Positions 44,983 to 53,293 of a stretch of DNA of 53,333 nt are shown in pieces. A program made the translations under genes and the position numbers. Numbering within the stretch: position 1 is the stretch's first letter; each line of letters opens with the position of its first letter. Under the pieces are notes generated by a model. That model was not told where the DNA came from, made no database searches, and worked only from the letters and a program-made list of their open reading frames with translations. Source of the DNA: Candidatus Thorarchaeota archaeon (lineage in GTDB: Archaea > Asgardarchaeota > Thorarchaeia > Thorarchaeales > Thorarchaeaceae); the NCBI GenBank assembly GCA_021498125.1, contig JAIZWL010000011.1, positions 1-53,333 on the forward strand, read 5' to 3'.

Positions 44983-45130
44983 GCTTCTTGGACGTTTCAG
45001 TTTACTCAGTCTGTTTCCTACATCGGATGTGATTCTTACTATAGTCACGCTCATTGTGTTTGTGATTGCGGGAGATCAGATGTATTCATGGCGGATTTAC
45101 AGTCTATCCAAAATTCTCCAACGTACATAC
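44983..45130 (+). pseudogene. Partial duplicate of the 43403 small membrane gene
   Basis: One frame reads RWLLGRFSLLSLFPTSDVIL then TIVTLIVFVIAGDQMYSW and ends at TAA near 45138. PTSDVILTIVTLIVFVIAG aligns with PASDMILVIVTFIVLLILG of the gene at 43403, and the DNA is similar over about 65 bases. The rest of the gene is missing. It begins right after the coiled-coil gene. Confidence 0.6.
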
Positions 45131-45211
45131 AATTAACGGTAACTACAAAAGAGCCTGCCTGTTGAGAACGTGTATTGTAGAGCGATAACGAGAGGCTGTG
45201 AGGTCTAATTG

Positions 45212-45985
45212 ATGGGATTCACTGGCAATGATACCCAGCTTGAACTTGGAGATGTCTTTCAAACACGACAATATTTCATGTTTGGACTGTACTTGCTTCT
45301 TGGCTATCTCTCAACGCAGCTCCATGAGCTAGGCCACTGGTCCGCCGCTACAGTTCTGGGTGAGACCTTTCTCCTAGGTTTTGATCGGTGGCAAATCACC
45401 TCTGGATCGGATGCTGGTCATTCTGTTGCAATATTGGCAGCTGGTCCCCTTACCACCTTAGTCCTTATTGTAATGGGCCTTGTCATTGCCCGCCACGTAC
45501 ACGACGCCTACATAAAATGGGTGGGCTTGGCTGTTGCCCTATTCAATTCTTGGTTTGCACTGGTCCCTCAAGTAGTGGCCCTCTTGTTTGGTGGCATGGG
45601 CGATGAGGGGTGGATCTCGTACTACTTGGGCATTCCTCAGTATGTGATCAGGCTTCCTTTAGTCTTAGGTCTCGTTGCTGCATTGTTTGTAGGCCTTAGA
45701 ATGTTTGCCCATACGATTCCCACGAGCAGGTTGACCTTTGCCGGGTTGTTCGTGATTCCTCTGGTTGTTATAGGTCTGATAGTGGTAATTGATCGGTTAG
45801 TCTGGGTGGACTATCATGAGGGACTGCTCCTCTTTCCCTTTTTTGGAATATCCGCCGTGACCGTGCTAGTAAATATTGTTCTCTTTGTTGCCGTTATAGT
45901 GGCTCTCTGGCATCCGCTTAAGAAGAGGCTGGAATTTTTGATCGGTAAAGGACACAATCCGGACTCAGTATCAGGGCAACCTTAG
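45212..45985 (+). CDS. M50-like membrane metalloprotease
   Basis: About 257 residues with six or seven hydrophobic segments. LSTQLHELGHWSAATVLG near residue 38 holds the zinc motif H-E-x-x-H inside a membrane segment, as in site-2 protease family M50. ILAAGPLTTLVLIVMG resembles the family's conserved G-P segment, and the third zinc ligand could be the Asp in GGMGDEGWISYYLG. Family members cleave membrane-bound regulators or signal peptides. No PDZ or CBS domain is attached. ATG at 45212 follows GAGGT by about nine bases. Confidence 0.7.
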   Translation: MGFTGNDTQLELGDVFQTRQYFMFGLYLLLGYLSTQLHELGHWSAATVLGETFLLGFDRWQITSGSDAGHSVAILAAGPLTTLVLIVMGLVIARHVHDAYIKWVGLAVALFNSWFALVPQVVALLFGGMGDEGWISYYLGIPQYVIRLPLVLGLVAALFVGLRMFAHTIPTSRLTFAGLFVIPLVVIGLIVVIDRLVWVDYHEGLLLFPFFGISAVTVLVNIVLFVAVIVALWHPLKKRLEFLIGKGHNPDSVSGQP

Positions 45986-46063
45986 GTCTCAGTCCAGTTA
46001 TCGCTGAACGTATCCTTGTGCCGCTTTTACTGGTCCAGATTATTTCACTAGCCACTATTCTTT

Positions 46064-46876
46064 TCATGCTCTACGAGTCCTGACGATTTTCACCACAATT
46101 ATAATCGCAACTAATGCCGATATTGCGATGACAGTCACAGTCAGGATCATAGGCACCTTCGGAAGAAGCCACGTGTCCCATGGATCATTTTCTGTGTCTA
46201 CAGAATACTCAACGAGTTTGTCCCAGCGATCATTGGAGTCCGGATAGTGGTATTGGATCGCACCGACATTGGGCGCATACCATACCCAAAAGCTGACGTG
46301 ACCATCAGGGGTCAGTTCTTCCTCGTGGACCTTTATGCAGTTCTCAAAGGTACCTGCTGGAACAGTGACGGTCTCGATAGAGTCGATTGTATAGTTGGCC
46401 GAGAACGGAACATTAGAGATCTGAGTACCATCTGCTTTCAGCGTCAGAGTTCCAACTGTCGAGCCCCGATGCACAGCTCCTTCTTTGACTGGTTCTGTGA
46501 CATACGCCAGTCCATTAGTCACAATGATCTTGGCAGACTCGTCTTCAAAACCCCACCAGACTAGGGTGTCATCAGTCTTTGATAGCCACATCTGATTGAC
46601 CCATGTATAATTTGACTCGCCCGGCTGCATCTGAGATTCACACCAGAGGATCGTGAACGTTCCAAATGGTCCTCCCAAGAACTCGGTCTCTTCAGCCACG
46701 TACCGTTTCGTGGACCATGTACCTGTATCATCTGTTGAATTGTATACGAGATAATTGCCTGGTGACAACGGAAAATAGCTCATCTTTAATGCGTTTACGG
46801 GAGCTACACTTGGTACTGCGGTGATGAGAAAGATCGCAAACCCGATCAGCACCAACGTAGAAGACTTGTTGTTCAT
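46064..46876 (-). CDS. Membrane-anchored secreted protein, unknown function
   Basis: About 270 residues: signal peptide (MNNKSSTLVLIGFAIFLITA), a single beta-rich outer domain and a C-terminal helix (LTVTVIAISALVAIIIVVKI) with RTRRA inside. The domain begins YFPLSPGNYLVYNSTDD and has VTVPAGTFENCIKVHEEE and FWVWYAPNVGAIQYH. The last two are typical of a secreted beta-sandwich family in which a G-[TS]-F-x-N-[CV]-[IL]-K-V-x segment precedes W-[YF]-A-x-x-V-G. Function unknown, probably a cell-surface binding domain. I use ATG at 46876 because the signal peptide begins there; the frame opens at 46918. Confidence 0.65.
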   Translation of the reverse strand: MNNKSSTLVLIGFAIFLITAVPSVAPVNALKMSYFPLSPGNYLVYNSTDDTGTWSTKRYVAEETEFLGGPFGTFTILWCESQMQPGESNYTWVNQMWLSKTDDTLVWWGFEDESAKIIVTNGLAYVTEPVKEGAVHRGSTVGTLTLKADGTQISNVPFSANYTIDSIETVTVPAGTFENCIKVHEEELTPDGHVSFWVWYAPNVGAIQYHYPDSNDRWDKLVEYSVDTENDPWDTWLLPKVPMILTVTVIAISALVAIIIVVKIVRTRRA

Positions 46877-46938
46877 AACCGTTACCAAAGGCACTTTGAA
46901 GATAAGGGTATTCTGCATATCTTATTATCCGATTTGTC

Positions 46939-47955
46939 TTATATTATCTCCTGATTAAGGTGATTCCCAATCCTACCGAAAGCAATCCGTAAAGTTATCC
47001 AGAATAGAACAAATAGGAAAAATATGGAAAATGTTTCTGATTTTAAAACTTGAGGAATGAATGGCATTATTGCAAATATCTGTCGGGAAGTTGTTTGAGC
47101 AAGAATGAAGGCGAACAGCCCACTGCTCAGATCGATTAAGAAGATCTGGAATATTGTGAGTGAAGGTCTCTTTGCTTTGGCAATTTCCTCTTCGATCTTC
47201 AATTCCTCATCGGAATGTGGTTGTCGTCCTCTAAAGACAATTATCTTTGAGACCGTCGGATGGACACCATATATTTCTAGTACTCTCTGGCTTGGGCAGT
47301 CCGGTTTGATCACTGTTGTGATAATATCTAATGCAAAAAATCCTACGAGCCCCATTATGCCCAGAGCTATCTTCATATCGAGGGCTGAAAGCCTTATCCA
47401 TAACATGAAGAACGATGGCACCATAATGGTTGAAATTGGAAACCATGTGTTCATTCTCCGACTGGAATACATGTCCACTAATGCTTCAGCCAAGACAATC
47501 TCGCCGTTCTCTTTTTGAGCGAGTATATTTCGCACTGTGACCTCTGAGATCGCCATTGCAGTAAATCTTAGAGTTGAAAGTGTTACAAGACATGGTTTTG
47601 CTGTCACATAAAGCCAGACCTCGAAATTTTTCTCAAGCCCAACATGTTTGCTCGTCCGGTCGAGAAGTTCTTGAAACTCTTCATTCTGATATGGTACTCG
47701 GAATTTTCTTCTTTGGTATGTGGACATCATCAAAATACTAACTACACCGACTATGGTGATGACGATCATTTTGAGCAATAGATCAACAAGCTCGTTTGGA
47801 TTCCATGGCTTCTTGAACAAAAAGTCTGGTGCCGTGAATGCTAAAATGATCATAGAAATCTCCAACGTTGCTTCTTCCCGAAGAAGAAAAGGCGTATTTT
47901 TTCTGATCACAACCAAGTCCTCTTCTTCCGAAATGCATTGTAGACTTGACCCCAT
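46939..47955 (-). CDS. M48-like membrane protein without the zinc motif
   Basis: 338 residues with about seven hydrophobic segments. After two N-terminal helices comes VGLEKNFEVWLYVTAKPCLVTLSTLRFTAMAISE and GEIVLAEALVDMYSSRRMNTWF, then a pair of helices. This order (prediction of a self-referring strand, then E-[IL]-x-x-[VL]-[LA]-H-E-x-x-H) resembles M48/HtpX proteases, but the H-E-x-x-H position reads E-A-L-V-D. If the relation is right it is an inactive pseudoprotease. A 50-residue cytoplasmic insertion (RGRQPHSDEELKIEEEIAKA) separates the helices. AGGAGGGG lies eight bases before the ATG. Family call is inference. Confidence 0.55.
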   Translation of the reverse strand: MGSSLQCISEEEDLVVIRKNTPFLLREEATLEISMIILAFTAPDFLFKKPWNPNELVDLLLKMIVITIVGVVSILMMSTYQRRKFRVPYQNEEFQELLDRTSKHVGLEKNFEVWLYVTAKPCLVTLSTLRFTAMAISEVTVRNILAQKENGEIVLAEALVDMYSSRRMNTWFPISTIMVPSFFMLWIRLSALDMKIALGIMGLVGFFALDIITTVIKPDCPSQRVLEIYGVHPTVSKIIVFRGRQPHSDEELKIEEEIAKAKRPSLTIFQIFLIDLSSGLFAFILAQTTSRQIFAIMPFIPQVLKSETFSIFFLFVLFWITLRIAFGRIGNHLNQEII

Positions 47956-48099
47956 ATCCGAGCCCCTCCTGTGAACTATATGATCGCCTTTAATTTGTTA
48001 CGTTTTATTTTTCTCTTCTCAGCAAGTGGATACCAGTGATCTCGTGATAGGTGAACCATTTGGTTCAAGCAATCGATTTTTTTTTACAAAAATAGCACG

Positions 48100-48465
48100 T
48101 TCTCAATTTTGGGATCTGTGTGAAAAGTCCTCTCCCGTCACACTCTAGGAAGTTGAGCCGCTCGATGTTGTGCAAGATCACCTTCATCAGAACCTCGTGT
48201 CGTTGTTCTCGGAACCCTCGTGAGGTCAGGTTTCCACCGAATCGCATCTTCATCATCCCGAAGACGGTTTCGGCCAGGCTCCGTTGCCCGCAAGCGTGCC
48301 TGACCTTCCGGCCCTCTAGGTCGTGTCGATACTCCCTGATCAACTCCTTATAGCCCCGGTAGCCGTATTCGCGACCGGTCCGTCAGCCTCCTCTTGGATT
48401 CGATGGCAGGGTATGCCCCGCGGTCATGGAAGTACTGGACGTTCGCCTGCGAGAAGTACGTATGT
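48100..48465 (-). mobile_element. IS transposase remnant (3' end, IS5-like)
   Basis: The minus strand encodes the C-terminal third of a DDE transposase: YFHDRGAYPAIESKRRLTDR, then after a frameshift near 48375 REYGYRGYKELIREYRHDLE and GQRSLAETVFGMMKMRFGGN to HNIERLNFLECDGR. The conserved E of the DDE triad lies in SLAETVFG. The terminal sequence GGATCTGTGTGAAAAGTCC stands at about 48113-48131, just after the last conserved residues, and matches the TIRs of the three small elements. The 5' two thirds are gone. It may have been the source of transposase for those elements. Confidence 0.7.
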
Positions 48466-48665
48466 CTTATCTACATAGACCCGTTCGAGCTGCTGCGATC
48501 AGACGTGCCATAGGGGGAAACTTGTTCCTTACCGAACTTGATGGATGGAGATTACGATTTATTAAAGAAATACCATTTCATTTTGGGATTCCATTAGATC
48601 GTATATAATGAGTTTTATCTTACAGAGATCAGTCCAACAGGCCTCTGGCTTTTTTTGTATAGTAA
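48466..48665. other. Gap after the transposase remnant, no gene supported
   Basis: A 60-codon plus-strand frame (48426-48608) overlaps the remnant and has no family or ribosome-binding site. Nothing else is recognised. Confidence 0.35.
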
Positions 48666-49883
48666 TTAATGTTGCCGTAGAAACATGGAATCAAGCGAAT
48701 ACAGAGTTCCATAGTATTTTGCAACTATTAGTTTAATCAGTTTATCTCCATTAAGATCTCCAAGAACTGGTGAGGCAGTAGAATCTTTAAAGATGCCTAG
48801 GAGCGTTTTTTCTCCAGTTGCCCCATCCAGAACATAGAGGTGTCCTGCCAGTGTCATTATGTAGATCTCAATGATGCCATCATTGTCAACATCCATCAGA
48901 AATGGGTTGGTCCAGATGACTGAGTTTCCTCCAACTAAGGTGGTCGTCCATTTTAGTCTTCCAGTACTTAAGTCAAGGCTTCGTACTATGTCCTCGTTGG
49001 AACCAAAAACAACTTCTAATTTACCATCACCATCAATATCAGCAACTGCCGGAGAACTACACACACCATATTCTGTTGTGAAGTTCCAGAGCAGAGAACC
49101 ATCACTACCATTTAAGGCATAGAGCCCATTGTAAGGTCTGTTTGTGGTCCCACCAGAGCCACATTGTCCAAAAAGCACGATTACAGTATCATTTGAAAGT
49201 TTTGCAACTGCGGGTGACGAATCGGAAATTGCCATAGACATATTTTGAGCAAGATAATCACGATATCGCCATACAAGTTCTCCTGTTGCCGCGTTTAGAC
49301 AGTAAAGATAGCCGTCATAAGTACCAAAAATCACCTCAAATTGATTGTCCTTATTAACGTCGGCCACAGTGGCCATTGTTGTTACTCCTTCGTCAAGGTA
49401 AACTGAAGTAGGTTCATCTGTTGTAAAATTCCACAAAAGTGTTCCATTTGATGATATTGCGTAGAAGGACCTGCCTTTTCGACCCCCTTCTGTGGTGTAT
49501 CTAGGAAACTCTCCCATAAAAATCTCCTGGCGCCCATCCCGATCTACATCAAACGCTATTGGCGGATTCCATACGGCCCCATTAGTAGCAAAACGCCATT
49601 TTTCAGCAGGGATCATAGTTTTTGTGGATGGTAACTGCAGAGAAAAACCACTGGATCCTAGCTGAGGCCCAGTTAAGTTTACAACAAATTTCCAATGCAA
49701 ATTTTGTGAGACCGTTGCCTGTGTATTTACTACGAGGTCGCCGATGTCAATGCGCGTTTCAGTCCCCATGGTGCCATTCACGAAAATAAATGATATAACA
49801 AAAACACATAACAACTTGTAGGTCTTACTGCTGGGAATTTTTCGTTCAATTCTAAACACAATATTTCTCCCCATTTTGTTCAT
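48666..49883 (-). CDS. Secreted FG-GAP/PQQ-like beta-propeller protein
   Basis: About 405 residues with a signal-like segment (KLLCVFVISFIFVNGT). Repeats of the form DVDRDGRQEIFMG, DVNKDNQFEVIFGTYDG, DIDGDGKLEVVFGSNED and DVDNDGIIEIYIMTLAG are calcium-binding FG-GAP blades, alternating with PQQ-like strands (YLYCLNAATGELVWRYRD, LYALNGSDGSLLWNF). Such propellers bind ligands at the cell surface. Unlike the other large surface proteins here it has no stalk or C-terminal helix and ends abruptly (SLDSMFLRQH), so it may be truncated at the 3' side next to the IS remnant, or released. Start taken as ATG 49883. Confidence 0.75.
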   Translation of the reverse strand: MNKMGRNIVFRIERKIPSSKTYKLLCVFVISFIFVNGTMGTETRIDIGDLVVNTQATVSQNLHWKFVVNLTGPQLGSSGFSLQLPSTKTMIPAEKWRFATNGAVWNPPIAFDVDRDGRQEIFMGEFPRYTTEGGRKGRSFYAISSNGTLLWNFTTDEPTSVYLDEGVTTMATVADVNKDNQFEVIFGTYDGYLYCLNAATGELVWRYRDYLAQNMSMAISDSSPAVAKLSNDTVIVLFGQCGSGGTTNRPYNGLYALNGSDGSLLWNFTTEYGVCSSPAVADIDGDGKLEVVFGSNEDIVRSLDLSTGRLKWTTTLVGGNSVIWTNPFLMDVDNDGIIEIYIMTLAGHLYVLDGATGEKTLLGIFKDSTASPVLGDLNGDKLIKLIVAKYYGTLYSLDSMFLRQH

Positions 49884-50004
49884 AATCAATGCCCGAACCT
49901 CAAATATTGAGAAATTCTCCTACAAAACCATGGACTTTCTCATACACTTATTCTCCTATCTGCTATCGTATCTTCTTGTTTATAATATGAGATAGACATT
50001 TGAT

Positions 50005-50200
50005 TTGAGATTTACTACCAAACTCTAGCAGTAACACAGCTAGCAGTAACACAAATCCGTTTCTGGAAGACCAGCAGACTCAAAGTTGGATGGAGATCGA
50101 CGATTTGCATAATCTGGGCTATGATGGTGATGGCGAAACTATTGCCATTATTGATAGTGGACTTTATCCACACAGTTACTTTACTAGTACCCCCCATACA
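50005..50200 (+). pseudogene. Subtilase gene fragment
   Basis: One frame reads NPFLEDQQTQSWMEIDDLHN and GYDGDGETIAIIDSGLYPHS, the start of an S8 protease domain around its catalytic Asp (IIDSG). Upstream is a 15-base direct duplication (CTAGCAGTAACACAG) coding SSNTASSNT. The similarity ends at about 50195 and the frame runs on directly into a nucleotidyltransferase. No signal peptide or start is present. It is not a fragment of the intact protease at 35-42 kb, whose Asp motif differs. Confidence 0.7.
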
Positions 50201-50450
50201 CAAGAGAAAATTAGAAGAAAATACAGAGCAGAAGTCCTTAGGATGTTTGGTTCCTATGCCCGTGGTGAGCAGAGTGTGGAGAGTGATGTGGACATCTTGG
50301 TGAGATTCAGAGAAGACGTCACTCTCTTCGACCTGGTGGGGCTTAGAATTCTTAGAAACAAAATTGGGGATTAAAGTGGATATTGTCTCAGAGAGAGCCA
50401 TAAGACCGGAACTGAGGAGGAAAATCCTAGAAGAGGTTGTATCCTTATGA
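50200..50450 (+). pseudogene. Frameshifted MntA-type nucleotidyltransferase
   Basis: YRAEVLRMFGSYARGEQSVESDVDILVRF carries the G-S-x10-D-x-D signature. After LFDLVGL the frame is lost at a run of four G (50338-50341). Removing one G restores LEFLETKLGIKVDIVSERAI to a TGA that overlaps the next ATG (ATGA at 50447-50450), the normal mntA-hepT junction. It is fused upstream to the subtilase fragment, so its own start is missing. Either a dead gene or a one-base assembly error combined with a real fusion. Confidence 0.75.
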
Positions 50451-50789
50451 AACGTGATCACAATCTATTCTTGGTGGACATTCTAGATGCAATCGTAGCT
50501 ATCGAAAAATTCGAAGGAATGGATTATGAAAAGTTTGTTGGGGATGACAAGACTTCAAGTGCAGTCATTAGAAAGTTTGAGATTTTGGGGGCGACATCAA
50601 AGAGTATTCCCACGAGCATCAGGCAAAAGTACCCACAAATCCCATGGAAAAGAATGGCATGGATGAGAAAATAGACTAATTCATGCATATTTTGGTGTTG
50701 ATCACAAGCTGGTATGGGACGCGATTAATGTTGAACTGCCACAAGACAAATCAGAATTGTTGAAAATTCCAAAAAAATTAGATGTATAA
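50447..50789 (+). pseudogene. Frameshifted HepT-type toxin
   Basis: MKRDHNLFLVDILDAIVAIEKF, SSAVIRKFEILGATSKSIPT and KYPQIPWKRMAWMR follow the DUF86 pattern. The frame stops at 50674 because of a run of four A (50668-50671). Removing one A restores RNRLIHAYFGVDHKLVWDAI, which supplies the catalytic R-x4-H-x-Y. As read, the protein lacks the catalytic motif and should be non-toxic, in keeping with its broken antitoxin neighbour. Confidence 0.75.
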
Positions 50790-50995
50790 ATGGACAAGAT
50801 CACATCCTTGAACACACGAAATAGGTGAACGTCCTGTCCAATTGAATGCCCCGTCCAGTTTTTCGAGCAATTAAAAAATAAACTGTATGTCACAAGTATG
50901 TTTAATGATTAATTTAAGTGAAATAAGAGCTAGAATAAGGCTTATGCTGACAAAGACGACTATGGTCCTCGTGTTTATAGGACGGAGTAATGTTC

Positions 50996-51571
50996 ATGTC
51001 AATAGATAAGATAAAAACTCAAATCGAGAATGTAGTTGCATCGGTCATTCTATCGAGGCCAATTGATCTTGACTTAATAGTTGCAAGATTTCCAAAAGTG
51101 GAATATGACCCCGAGCAATTTCCGGGTCTCGTCTTTCGTTTAACTAATCCAAAGACTGCCACATTAATCTTCAGCACAGGGAAGATGGTATGCACGGGAG
51201 GAAAGAACATCACTGAAGCGAAGAGAGCAGTGCGAAAGATTGTAAAAGAGCTAAATGAGGCGGATATCAACATTCCTGGTAGACCTATCATCAATGTGCA
51301 GAACATAGTTGCTAGTGGCGATCTTGGTGGCTTTCTCAATCTTGAACTCGCCGCCATGACACTTGAGAACTGTATGTACGAGCCAGAACAATTTCCCGGA
51401 CTGATATACAGAATGAGAGATCCCAAGGTCGTAGTGTTACTCTTTAGCTCGGGCAAGATTGTAATTACTGGTGCAAAGACTGAGGAGCAAATTCCTGAGG
51501 TCGCCCGGAAAGTCAGAGACCGAGTAGTTGAGTTAGAAATTATGCAGGATTCCGATGATATTGAGGTCTAA
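50996..51571 (+). CDS. tbp: TATA-box-binding protein
   Basis: About 191 residues forming the two-fold TBP saddle. Each half has the DNA-binding core: YDPEQFPGLVFRLTNPKTATLIFSTGKMVCTGGKN and YEPEQFPGLIYRMRDPKVVVLLFSSGKIVITGAKT, about 90 residues apart. The N-terminus has IENVVASVIL, as in archaeal and eukaryal TBPs. It recruits TFB and RNA polymerase to TATA promoters. It ends in an acidic tail (MQDSDDIEV) common in archaeal TBPs. ATG 50990 and 50996 both fit GGAG at 50984; the second has better spacing. Intact, and the best evidence that the organism is an archaeon. Confidence 0.95.
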   Translation: MSIDKIKTQIENVVASVILSRPIDLDLIVARFPKVEYDPEQFPGLVFRLTNPKTATLIFSTGKMVCTGGKNITEAKRAVRKIVKELNEADINIPGRPIINVQNIVASGDLGGFLNLELAAMTLENCMYEPEQFPGLIYRMRDPKVVVLLFSSGKIVITGAKTEEQIPEVARKVRDRVVELEIMQDSDDIEV

Positions 51572-51774
51572 ATAGTTCGATTTGTGAATTTATCACTGGA
51601 ATGGTATTTTTCGACGAAACAGAAGATCAAGAATGTCTGCATAGACTATGGCCTTTGCGCGATACGCTCCAATGCGATCGTCCTACTGCCCGAACGGTGT
51701 GGCCTCTTCACCCTCTATGATCACCGTTCTCCTATCGAATTTCAATTCCATGCAGTGGTTGTAGCATTTGTCAG

Positions 51775-51835
51775 TTCCATGCAGTAGGTTTCATCCGTAG
51801 GATTCGCGATTCGAAAAGGATCGGTGTTTAAGAGA
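51775..51835 (-). pseudogene. MntA-gene fragment
   Basis: The minus strand reads IANPTDETYCMELT, matching IADSSDETYCMDLT of the intact MntA at 5862-6305. The DNA agrees over about 30 bases around TCCATGCAGTAGGT. No further similarity is visible on either side, and the next gene begins at 51824 on the plus strand. Confidence 0.5.
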
Positions 51836-52321
51836 ACGCACTGGGCAAAGACGAAAGGCCCTGAATCCGAGTTCGTAAAACGTATTTCTCTTGTTGCTGC
51901 AATGTATATTGAACTCGAGAAAAAATTCGGTCAAGAGAAGGCATTCGAAATCGTGAGAAAGATTGCAGTGCCTATTGGCAGCGATGAGCAGTGGGAACAC
52001 CTCAAATCCATGGATCTCGCGGGCCTCGGGCCTATGGGCCGTCTTATGGCGTTTCACGACCTCATGGATCTTAAGGGCGCACCCCGGCTTAATACACGTG
52101 AATATATCGAACAGAATGACAACACCTGCCACTTTGTGATCACGCGGTGTATATTCCACGAGTTTTTTGTGGAAACGGGTACACCACAACTCACACAGTT
52201 ATTCTGTGAGGTCGATCGGGAGTTTTTCCCGAACGCTTTTCCCGAGTTCGAGTTCCACCGCAATGGTTCATGGCAGAATACAATTGCCTACTGTATGGTA
52301 ACAAAACATTTGGGACGGTGA
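51824..52321 (+). CDS. ATC-hydrolase-like (L-2-amino-thiazoline-4-carboxylate hydrolase family) protein
   Basis: A 165-residue soluble protein. The C-terminal half has CHFVITRCIFHEFFVETGTP and QLFCEVDREFFPNAFPEF, the family's C...C-x-[FY]-x-E-x-x-x-x-x-G-x-P-x-L-x-x-x-F-C-x-x-D core, with two conserved Cys. Named members open a thiazoline ring to make cysteine, but most members are uncharacterised. The start is GTG at 51824 with AGGA five bases before; the N-terminus is slightly short. The stop lies three bases before the left end of the IS481 element, so the original C-terminus may have been replaced. Confidence 0.65.
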   Translation: MFKRTHWAKTKGPESEFVKRISLVAAMYIELEKKFGQEKAFEIVRKIAVPIGSDEQWEHLKSMDLAGLGPMGRLMAFHDLMDLKGAPRLNTREYIEQNDNTCHFVITRCIFHEFFVETGTPQLTQLFCEVDREFFPNAFPEFEFHRNGSWQNTIAYCMVTKHLGR

Positions 52322-52324
52322 GAG

Positions 52325-53293
52325 TCACAGAAGATGATCACTTTGAGTGAAGTGATTAGAAATGATCTCTTCGGTGACTCTCAGGGAAAAGATTGTGCAG
52401 CTTGCACTTAAGAGGTCTGTCTCTGAGGCGGCGGTGATCTATTCTGTTGCTCGTTCCACCATCTATCGCTGGCTCCAGGCCTACTCTGCTCATGGTCGTA
52501 CCGGCCTCGTGCCTCGTTCCACCGCCCCTCTCAGACCCCGGACTGTGCTTCAGCAACACCTCATTCGCAAGATCCTCGCGCTTCGCAGGCGCTACCACTA
52601 TGGTCCTGTCCGGCTCGCGGCCGTCCTTGCGCGGCGTCAGGGGGTCTCACTCTCTCATATGACCGTCTATCGCCTCCTCAAGCGAGAGGGGCTGATACGC
52701 GCGCAGCGCCAACGCCGTCGGCGACGGTATAGGGCCTGGTCACGAGAACGCCCCAACGAACTGTGGCAGCTGGACTTCAAGGGACCGTACTGGAGAGGCG
52801 GGCGGCGTGTCTGGCGGCTGGATGTCATCGATGACGCCAGCAGGTATCTGCTGGCCAGTGTCGAGTGTGAGCGCGCCAGTTCCAAGATGCTGCTTGAGAC
52901 CATGAGGCGGCTGGTCACGAAGTACGGGCGCCCGCTACAGGTCCTGACGGACAACGGGGCAGTGTTCGCGTCGGTGAGAGGAGGCCTGAGCGCCTTCCAA
53001 CAGTGGTGTATCACCATGGGGATCCAGCACATCCGGGCAAGGAGATGCCATCCGCAGACCCTGGGGAAGGTGGAGCGGGTCCACCGGACGATCGACGAGG
53101 AGCGGGAGCGGCTCGGGCTGTGCCTGGAGGAGTACCTGGAGTACTACAACAAGGAGCGGCCGCACACCTCCCTGCTGAACCGGGTGCCGGGGGAACTGTA
53201 CTGGAGTGTGAGGAGGATCCAGAGATGAGAGAGGCGAAGATAAAAAAGGAGGAGTCCCAAAAGTGGTGGTACAAAGTCCTACATCTTCTGTGA
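52325..53293. mobile_element. IS481-family insertion sequence, apparently complete
   Basis: Inverted repeats bound a single transposase gene: TCACAGAAGATG at 52325-52336 and its reverse complement CATCTTCTGTGA at 53282-53293. The length is 969 bp, within the family range. The element is visibly richer in GC than its surroundings, which points to recent arrival. No clear target duplication is visible. It has landed immediately after the stop codon of the ATC-hydrolase-like gene. Confidence 0.8.
52362..53228 (+). CDS. IS481-family transposase
   Basis: 288 residues. The N-terminal helix-turn-helix is RSVSEAAVIYSVARSTIYRW followed by a second (SHMTVYRLLKREGLI). The catalytic rve domain has the three acidic residues: Asp in LWQLDFKGPY, Asp in VLTDNGAVF and Glu in TLGKVERVHRT, with the usual spacing. 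YNKERPHTSLLNRVPGE is the standard C-terminal end. ATG 52362 is taken because the family start fits. Arg-rich and GC-rich compared with neighbours. No frameshift, so probably active. Confidence 0.9.
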   Translation: MISSVTLREKIVQLALKRSVSEAAVIYSVARSTIYRWLQAYSAHGRTGLVPRSTAPLRPRTVLQQHLIRKILALRRRYHYGPVRLAAVLARRQGVSLSHMTVYRLLKREGLIRAQRQRRRRRYRAWSRERPNELWQLDFKGPYWRGGRRVWRLDVIDDASRYLLASVECERASSKMLLETMRRLVTKYGRPLQVLTDNGAVFASVRGGLSAFQQWCITMGIQHIRARRCHPQTLGKVERVHRTIDEERERLGLCLEEYLEYYNKERPHTSLLNRVPGELYWSVRRIQR

